Assembly: GCA_031287505.1 (NCBI GenBank)
Contig: JAITSW010000156.1
Span: forward strand, 1 to 11,062
Reading direction: 5' to 3'
Source: Propionibacteriaceae bacterium
GTDB lineage: Bacteria > Actinomycetota > Actinomycetes > Propionibacteriales > Propionibacteriaceae
Length of the DNA: 11,062 nucleotides
The notes under the pieces are model-generated. The model had not been told where the DNA came from. It saw only the letters and a program-made list of their open reading frames with translations, and did no database searches. The first letter of the stretch is position 1; every line of letters starts with the position of its first letter. Both the position numbers and the translations under genes were made by a program. Shown piece by piece: positions 6,668 to 11,062 of the stretch.

Positions 6668-6770
6668 GGTCTTCCTCTGGGCAACAACAAGAGTACCCGC
6701 AAACGGACATTCTACCGGTTCAAGCCGGTGTGGGGGGCGAGGCTAACTTCGTTGCCAAGAAGTTAGCGGC
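6645..6770 (-). promoter_or_regulatory. 126-nt gap upstream of the helicase, presumed leader and promoter region
   Basis: It contains, in minus-strand order, the 9-bp hairpin after DUF3107, a C-rich stretch, a 5-bp inverted repeat ACCGG/CCGGT (6714-6718 and 6725-6729), a TAGAAT hexamer (6714-6709) without a convincing -35 partner, and the 8-codon upstream ORF. A helicase promoter is likely here but I could not place it with confidence. Confidence 0.35.
6742..6767 (-). terminator. Hairpin after DUF3107, likely operon terminator or processing site
   Basis: GCTAACTTC (6742-6750) and GAAGTTAGC (6759-6767) form a perfect 9-bp stem with an 8-nt loop. On the minus strand it starts 3 nt after the DUF3107 stop codon. 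No T-run follows, which is common for actinobacterial terminators. It could end the kinase-vWA-FHA-DUF3107 transcript or attenuate read-through into the helicase. Confidence 0.55.
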
Positions 6771-6995
6771 TTAGAGTCGGCCAAACCCAACTTGCCGCGA
6801 TTCTTCTTCGGCAATGTCGATATAGGCAATCGCATTCGCGGGAACAAGGACAATCCGTCCTTTTGCGTCCGTCAATTTCAAGACAGAGTCATCAGCCAAG
6901 GACTTCGACAGGCTCTTCTCAATATCAGCTGCAGCGTCTGCGCTCGCAATGACCACTTCTCGGGCATGATTCTGTATGCCCACCTTAACTTCCAC
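6771..6995 (-). CDS. DUF3107 family small conserved actinobacterial protein
   Basis: A 74-residue cytosolic protein of the DUF3107 family, which includes mycobacterial TB9.4; its biochemical role is not established. The sequence follows the family pattern: a first strand (MEVKVGIQN), REVVIAS, an Ala-rich helix (DAAADIEKSL), the conserved LTDAKGRIVLVPANAIAYIDI (residues 41-61) and the terminal EEESRQVGFG. I chose the GTG at 6995-6993 because AGGAGA (7006-7001) lies 5 nt upstream and because family members begin at this strand. An in-frame ATG at 7013 would add six residues upstream of that Shine-Dalgarno. The start overlaps the FHA gene by 11 nt, so translation is probably coupled. Linkage with a DEAD-box helicase is seen in other actinobacteria; linkage with a kinase module is less expected. 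Confidence 0.9.
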   Translation of the reverse strand: MEVKVGIQNHAREVVIASADAAADIEKSLSKSLADDSVLKLTDAKGRIVLVPANAIAYIDIAEEESRQVGFGRL

Positions 6996-7494
6996 TGTTT
7001 TCTCCTGTCTCATTCTCGGATGTATGAATGCCTTGGTGATCAGATCCAGGCAATAAAGCAGAAAAGGCCTCAGCTTCTTCACTCGCCGCGGGGCGAATTA
7101 GGATTTTCGACCAAGCGCCCAGATAAATGTACTGACCAGGGTGGATCTCCACCTTACCCTCTGGGATTGGCATTGCCGGCAGTGGGTTGGCGGCAGAGCC
7201 AATGAAAGTGCCATTTGCCGAGCCTAAGTCTTCGACCCACCAGCGGGTGCCGTCGGTAGTGAGTTGGGCATGCCGTCGCGAGACTCCCGTGTCGAGCTGC
7301 AACTCAATTTCCGGGGCAATCCCCCTAGAAGGGGACGCCCGCCCGATGAGATTGACTTGGCTGAGAATTGGAATGATCTCAGGAAGCCCCGGAGAGGGTA
7401 AAGGTTCGCTGACCTCTTGAACCTCATACCAGTCGGGATCGATCCACAGCTCAACAACCCACAACACATCTGAGTTTGATACTAAGTCAGTCAT
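6985..7494 (-). CDS. FHA-domain protein of the kinase-vWA-FHA module
   Basis: FHA domains bind phosphothreonine peptides, so this protein is probably a reader or substrate of the adjacent kinase. The 169 residues comprise an N-terminal strand region (LWVVELWIDPDWYEV, 11-25), an FHA domain at about 45-135 with the canonical phosphate-contact residues G51-R52, S72-R73-R74-H75 and N94-G95-T96, and a polar tail (145-169). The pattern WVVELWIDPDWYE then IGR.SPSRGI.PEIEL matches FHA proteins encoded beside PknG-like kinases and vWA proteins in Streptomyces, many of which also carry an N-terminal zinc ribbon that is absent here. It lacks the N-terminal ETTS phospho-motif of GarA/OdhI, the known PknG target. 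The ATG at 7494 overlaps the vWA gene by 8 nt, and the 3' end overlaps DUF3107 by 11 nt. Confidence 0.92.
   Translation of the reverse strand: MTDLVSNSDVLWVVELWIDPDWYEVQEVSEPLPSPGLPEIIPILSQVNLIGRASPSRGIAPEIELQLDTGVSRRHAQLTTDGTRWWVEDLGSANGTFIGSAANPLPAMPIPEGKVEIHPGQYIYLGAWSKILIRPAASEEAEAFSALLPGSDHQGIHTSENETGENSGS
7001..7006 (-). promoter_or_regulatory. Shine-Dalgarno AGGAGA that selects the DUF3107 GTG start
   Basis: AGGAGA lies inside the last codons of the FHA gene and 5 nt before the GTG at 6995. It is a better fit than anything before the in-frame ATG at 7013, and it decides the start of DUF3107. Confidence 0.7.
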
Positions 7495-8725
7495 GAATGT
7501 CTACCTTTTCGCCGCCAGTCCTTTTAACTCTAATCTGGGTGGTGGCCAAATCGTTGGCAGGCTCGACGGGGGGATCGCAGATAAGGTCGGTAAAATTACT
7601 CGACGGAGATTGAGATCGGATCGCATCTTCCGCCAGACCTGTTTGCCCCGATTGCGATGGTGGTTGAGCGTGGGCTCGCAGAATCGTTGTAGCTCGTTCA
7701 ACAGCGCTTACCGGTTCGCTGTGTCTTGGTGGTTGGACAAAGACGTCAAAATCTGTGACGGCCGTTGCCGGCACCCATTTAGCCAAGACCCTGGATTGGG
7801 TGAGGACTTCGCTGCCGCGCCGCAGGGACACTCTCGCCGCCATTTGCTCTCGGCCAAGGGCTTGCGGGGGAAGCCGCACGCCTAGGTGGTATTCGCGTTC
7901 TTCAACCACCCAATCTGGAACTTCGAAAGTGACATTTTGGCCGTCGGTATTCCCGCTGAGATCTTTGAGGTCGGGGGAGACCTGACGCAGGTACAGCAGC
8001 TGGGCACCTAAAGGCGTCCATACCTGCAAATGAGTCTGGGCTGCTATTGCATGAGAGTGCTGCCGCAAAATCAGGGCTAGTAAAGCACCAAGCTGCTCTG
8101 GCGGGGGTAACTCGGTGACCTTTCCACCCAGGGCAGCGCAAATAACCCCCGTCTCTTTCAAGTCATTTGGCTTACCCAGCGTTAGCCAATCTGTGGTGAA
8201 GAAACCGGTGCAGGACGACAGCGCTTGGTTTAGCTGAGCTGGAGTTTCATTGTGATTGCCGCCGTCAGTGAAAATGAGGACATGCCGGGGATTATCGATT
8301 GAGGTGGATTCGAATAGCGCCTTTGATAATTTCAACCAAGTGCCGATGGCTGTGCCGCCATCTGGACGCAAATCGGCTAGAGCCTGCTTTGCCTCTTCGC
8401 GGGCAGTTGAACTCATCACCGTCATGCCCGGGCCGTGTGAGACTTTGGGATAGGCCAAATAGGCGCGATGCGTGCCCTTGACCAGCGCAAAGGCGACGCC
8501 GTCGGGTATCTGGTCTATGGCTGCCGCAGCGGCATGCTTCGCAGCGGCGTAGTTCTTCCCATTCATGGAAGCAGAACTATCTACCACGATGATCTCGCCC
8601 GCTGCCCACGACAGCGCATCGGCGGTGGTTTGGCTTCGCTTGATAGCCACCACCGCATTGACGTCGGTGCCACCTTCGGGAAGGTATTCGTTTTGAAAGA
8701 CTTCGGAGAAAAACTCAGCCATCAT
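7487..8725 (-). CDS. von Willebrand factor A (vWA) domain protein with intact MIDAS
   Basis: A 412-residue protein with no signal peptide or membrane segment, so probably a cytosolic metal-dependent scaffold. It opens with a short strand block FFSEVFQNEYLPEGG (5-19) that is characteristic of actinobacterial vWA proteins encoded next to PknG-like kinases. The vWA domain spans about 43-225 with a complete MIDAS: DSSAS (D49, S51, S53), T125 in DGGTAIG, and D154 in FTDGG. A beta-rich region follows (232-320, VWTPLGAQLLYLRQVSP, EREYHLGVRLP, ARVSL), then a Pro/Ser-rich linker (332-390) and a short C-terminal strand (TTQIRVKRT). The kinase stop lies 10 nt inside this gene. A second ATG at 8722 is equally possible; GAGGA (8730-8726) abuts the first ATG, so reinitiation after the kinase is likely. 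Confidence 0.93.
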   Translation of the reverse strand: MMAEFFSEVFQNEYLPEGGTDVNAVVAIKRSQTTADALSWAAGEIIVVDSSASMNGKNYAAAKHAAAAAIDQIPDGVAFALVKGTHRAYLAYPKVSHGPGMTVMSSTAREEAKQALADLRPDGGTAIGTWLKLSKALFESTSIDNPRHVLIFTDGGNHNETPAQLNQALSSCTGFFTTDWLTLGKPNDLKETGVICAALGGKVTELPPPEQLGALLALILRQHSHAIAAQTHLQVWTPLGAQLLYLRQVSPDLKDLSGNTDGQNVTFEVPDWVVEEREYHLGVRLPPQALGREQMAARVSLRRGSEVLTQSRVLAKWVPATAVTDFDVFVQPPRHSEPVSAVERATTILRAHAQPPSQSGQTGLAEDAIRSQSPSSNFTDLICDPPVEPANDLATTQIRVKRTGGEKVDIHD

Positions 8726-10556
8726 TCCTCGTTTCTGTCCACTGCTTACGCGGGACGTGACTATCGCTTAGGTCGCGGTGATTTTGCATAGGCTCTCGCG
8801 GGTGAGATTGTCCAGCGCCCAGCACCTTTTGAAGCTGGGCGCGCAGCTCGCCCACTGAGCTAAAACGCTCGTCGGGATTTAGCGCCAAGCAGCGTTCCAG
8901 AAGGGCGTAAAAGTCCGCATTCGCCGCCAAAACCGGGTCGGCGTCTCGAGGGGGGAGAGCCGGGTGAGACATGGTTGATTCGTCGGTACTCAGACGCAGC
9001 AGTGTGCGTCCGATGGCGAAAACATCGGAGGCCACCGAGGCTCCGTCTCTCTCTAGTTCTGGCGCAGAATAGCCGACCGTAGCCAGCACCAAGGCATCTG
9101 CGCAGGTTATTTCGCGCACCGAGCCGAGATCGATGAGCATGACCCGTTCGCCAATCATGATGTTGTCGGGTTTGAAATCTATATAGAGCAATCCCTGCTT
9201 GTGCAGGTGTTCTATCGCTGGCAGCGTTTGCAATATCAGATCAAGCGCTTGGATCAGGGGGAGCGGGTGCTTTTGGCCAGCTTCGTCGGTGCGCTCCTGG
9301 AGCAGCTGTTTGGCAGATTTACCGGGAACGAACTGCATTACGATGTACTGAGCCCCCCGATGGGTAACGAAATTATAGATTTCAACGATCTGCGGGTGGG
9401 TACCCACTCGGGCAAGGGTGCGGCGTTCGGCGCTTGCGCTCTCCCGTGACTTTGGGTCGGTGGGGTTGAGTAGGCCTTTGAGGACGACCCAGCGATTGTC
9501 GACGTTCATATCCTGAGCCAGATATGTCCAGCCCTGCCCGCCATGCCCCAACACCCCGCAGATGCGATACTGGCCAGCGACGTTCTCACCTTGGGTGAGC
9601 TTTACTTCGGCTAGGAAGCGAGCCCCGCAAATATCGCAGTATTCCTCGGTGATCGTGCCCGGGCATCCAGGCTGATTGCAGCGATCACCGGTGATGGCTC
9701 CGGTGGTGAGAGCTTCATTGGCTGCACTAGTTTCCGTTTGCCCCGCAGGCAAGGATGGGAGTGGAGCTGGCTGCTCGATTCGCATCCCGCAGACGTTGCA
9801 GTAGCTCTCAGTTATAGCGCCGAAACAGCCGGGCTCTGGGCACTTTTGGCCATCAGCGGCGGGATTCGCGGATAGGTTTTTCCCAACGCCCAAGAGGGCG
9901 CCAACGTTATGCGCGGCGGCGGCAGCTTTGATCAAATCTCTTTCCAGGCGGGCGGCTTGGTATTCCAGGGCGGCTAATTCGCCGACAACATCCCCGCCGC
10001 GGGCGTGTTTGGCAGCGACTTGGCTTAAGCGGTCAGCGAGGGTTGAGAGATCTTGGGTGGCGATTGGCAGCAGGGTGCGTTGCGCTCCGATTTGATCTCG
10101 AATGCGCTCGATACCCACCCGCAAGTTTCTGATACGTCTGGTGACCTGAGTGAAATCTGCTCCACCTTGAAGCTGGGCAAGCATGTCTAAGACAAGAAGA
10201 TCAACCAGGCGTCCGGCTTCGGGGAGGTTGAAAGCTTGAGACTGGGTACCCTCTAGCCGTCCCCAAATCCCCTTGTTTAGATTAGCCAACCCACTCGCGT
10301 TGGCCCGTCCGGAATCCCAAATGCGCAAAAGGGCTTGCTGCTCGTTGCCGACCGCCTTCCACAGCGACAAACTCAAAGTGAGATCTTGCTGGAACTCAGC
10401 CGAGCGGCCAGTTGCCATGATGGCCGTGTCCAACTCGTCAAGAGCCAGTCGGGTGTCGACGATCCAGTTACGCAGGTGCGATAAAAACGGCATTACCTCA
10501 CTAGGCGCGAGGGCTTTGCCCGGCCCGCCGGGAGCATCGGGGAAGCTATCTCTCAT
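8715..10556 (-). CDS. PknG-like Ser/Thr protein kinase with helical N-terminus and two zinc ribbons
   Basis: A 613-residue soluble kinase. Residues 25-220 are predicted alpha-helical, probably coiled coil. Two zinc ribbons follow, each CX4C...CX2C: C239/C244/C253/C256 and C293/C298/C307/C310. The kinase domain spans about 330-580: glycine-rich loop GVLGHGGQGWTYLA (334-347), VVLKG (K360), alphaC Glu377, hinge IVMQFV, catalytic loop YIDFKPDN (D460, no preceding Arg, so non-RD), metal-binding D476 in IDLGS, APE (498-500), D511 and R564. GHGGQGWTYLA, VVLKGL and the Y.D.KP.N loop are hallmarks of PknG. Mycobacterial PknG senses amino-acid status and phosphorylates the FHA protein GarA. This protein has no C-terminal TPR domain and two zinc ribbons in place of the rubredoxin-like motif. 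The ATG overlaps the upstream stop as ATGA. PknG-like is firm; orthology is doubtful. Confidence 0.93.
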   Translation of the reverse strand: MRDSFPDAPGGPGKALAPSEVMPFLSHLRNWIVDTRLALDELDTAIMATGRSAEFQQDLTLSLSLWKAVGNEQQALLRIWDSGRANASGLANLNKGIWGRLEGTQSQAFNLPEAGRLVDLLVLDMLAQLQGGADFTQVTRRIRNLRVGIERIRDQIGAQRTLLPIATQDLSTLADRLSQVAAKHARGGDVVGELAALEYQAARLERDLIKAAAAAHNVGALLGVGKNLSANPAADGQKCPEPGCFGAITESYCNVCGMRIEQPAPLPSLPAGQTETSAANEALTTGAITGDRCNQPGCPGTITEEYCDICGARFLAEVKLTQGENVAGQYRICGVLGHGGQGWTYLAQDMNVDNRWVVLKGLLNPTDPKSRESASAERRTLARVGTHPQIVEIYNFVTHRGAQYIVMQFVPGKSAKQLLQERTDEAGQKHPLPLIQALDLILQTLPAIEHLHKQGLLYIDFKPDNIMIGERVMLIDLGSVREITCADALVLATVGYSAPELERDGASVASDVFAIGRTLLRLSTDESTMSHPALPPRDADPVLAANADFYALLERCLALNPDERFSSVGELRAQLQKVLGAGQSHPREPMQNHRDLSDSHVPRKQWTETRNDG

Positions 10557-11062
10557 CGCTGGCTCCCAAAACCGCTATCAGGAGCCAAGGGGTTATTTGA
10601 ATGCGCGAATTTTGTTGCCAAAAACTTGCCATGCACAATCAAGGCTTGCGCGTCGGCAGCGTTAGCGGCATCGAAAATTGCGGTGGTGGTGCGGTCTAAT
10701 AAATCCAACTGCTCGACCAAGAGCATCAAAGAAGTCTTGTTGCCCACTATCGGACGGGTGTTGGCCCAGTCGCTGGGCAGACGGAGATAAGAGTTGATGG
10801 CCTCAGGCAAGTAGTTGGTGGCGGTGGCTATCACCGAATAGGCGTCAAAGCTGCCCAAACCCAGGCTGCCCAATCTGGGCAAAGTCTGCCGAAGAGTAGC
10901 GATAATGTGTCTTACCCGTGCCTTGACAAGCGTCGGGCATTGAGCAGAACTTGTGAGTGTTTCGACAGCGCTGAGCGCTTGCTCTATATCGCCCGCCGAT
11001 GGTTCAGATGCGAGCACAGGTGTGTTTTCCTGCGCTCGCTCACCGGAGAGCCAATCGAGAAA
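10553..11062 (-). CDS. Unidentified helical protein, C-terminal 169 residues (5' truncated by window edge)
   Basis: The frame is open through the right edge, where it reads FLDWLSGERAQENTP before the GTG at 11017, so the start lies outside the window. The visible part looks all-alpha: a helix with DIEQALSAVETL, then VKARVRHIIATLRQTLPRLG, a segment ATNYLPEAINSYLRLP, SLMLLVEQLDLLDRTTTAIFDAA and a final helix ALIVHGKFLATKFA. No transmembrane segment, catalytic motif or cysteine cluster is visible (one Cys only). The YLPEAINSYLRLP to HGKFLATKF pattern reminds me of an unnamed family of actinobacterial proteins, but I cannot name a function. Its stop overlaps the kinase start as ATGA, so it belongs to the same operon, and its helical character resembles the kinase N-terminus. 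A partner or regulator role for the kinase is inference. Confidence 0.75.
   Translation of the reverse strand, partial: FLDWLSGERAQENTPVLASEPSAGDIEQALSAVETLTSSAQCPTLVKARVRHIIATLRQTLPRLGSLGLGSFDAYSVIATATNYLPEAINSYLRLPSDWANTRPIVGNKTSLMLLVEQLDLLDRTTTAIFDAANAADAQALIVHGKFLATKFAHSNNPLAPDSGFGSQR

Noticed and set aside
6996..7082. Longer DUF3107 protein with an apparent hydrophobic N-terminus (LRPFLLYCLDLI)
   Set aside because: That segment is the FHA coding sequence read in another frame; the GTG at 6995 with AGGAGA matches the family start.
8468..8791. 107-codon plus-strand open frame across the vWA and kinase junction
   Set aside because: It runs antisense to two well-supported genes and shows no recognisable motif; its codons are the complement of conserved MIDAS-region codons.
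1..11062. Mobile elements, CRISPR arrays, tRNA or rRNA genes
   Set aside because: No transposase or integrase motifs, regularly spaced repeats, or RNA gene signatures were recognised by reading; the window is almost entirely coding.

Overview
The window looks like a chromosomal segment of an actinobacterium (Actinomycetota) of moderate G+C, judged by eye. The taxonomic signal comes from families that are largely actinobacterial: a DUF3107 protein next to a DEAD-box helicase, a DUF6912-like protein, a PknG-like Ser/Thr kinase with zinc ribbons, and its vWA and FHA partners. Mobile elements, tRNA or rRNA genes and CRISPR repeats were not seen. Genus cannot be decided; a lower-GC actinomycete would fit.

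Left half, plus strand (1-5140): the 3' part of purT (formate-dependent GAR transformylase), a DUF6912-like gene six bases later, a monofunctional pruA (L-glutamate gamma-semialdehyde dehydrogenase), a PHP-family phosphoesterase, and trpS. The first four genes are tightly packed. trpS is separated by a 93-nt gap holding two mutually exclusive inverted repeats. The trpS product is a divergent TrpRS: it has a HIGH signature, and the canonical DQHAIT motif is replaced by DYQVIT.

Right half, minus strand (11062-5145), read right to left: the C-terminal part of an unidentified helical protein, a PknG-like kinase with an alpha-helical N-terminus and two tandem zinc ribbons, a vWA protein with an intact MIDAS, an FHA protein, and DUF3107. 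Each gene overlaps the next by 4-11 nt, so this is almost certainly one translationally coupled operon. A hairpin follows DUF3107. A DEAD-box helicase with a DEAE motif II then follows after 126 nt. A possible 8-codon upstream ORF ends on the helicase start codon. The helicase and trpS converge with only 4 nt between their stop codons.

Functional reading: the left half is housekeeping metabolism (purine synthesis, proline catabolism, nucleotide or RNA turnover, tRNA charging). The right half is a compact phospho-signalling module in which kinase, vWA scaffold and phosphothreonine reader are made in coupled amounts. It leads into a DUF3107-helicase pair that is conserved in other actinobacteria, including mycobacteria. 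The signalling module and the trpS leader are the parts most likely to hold undescribed biology.
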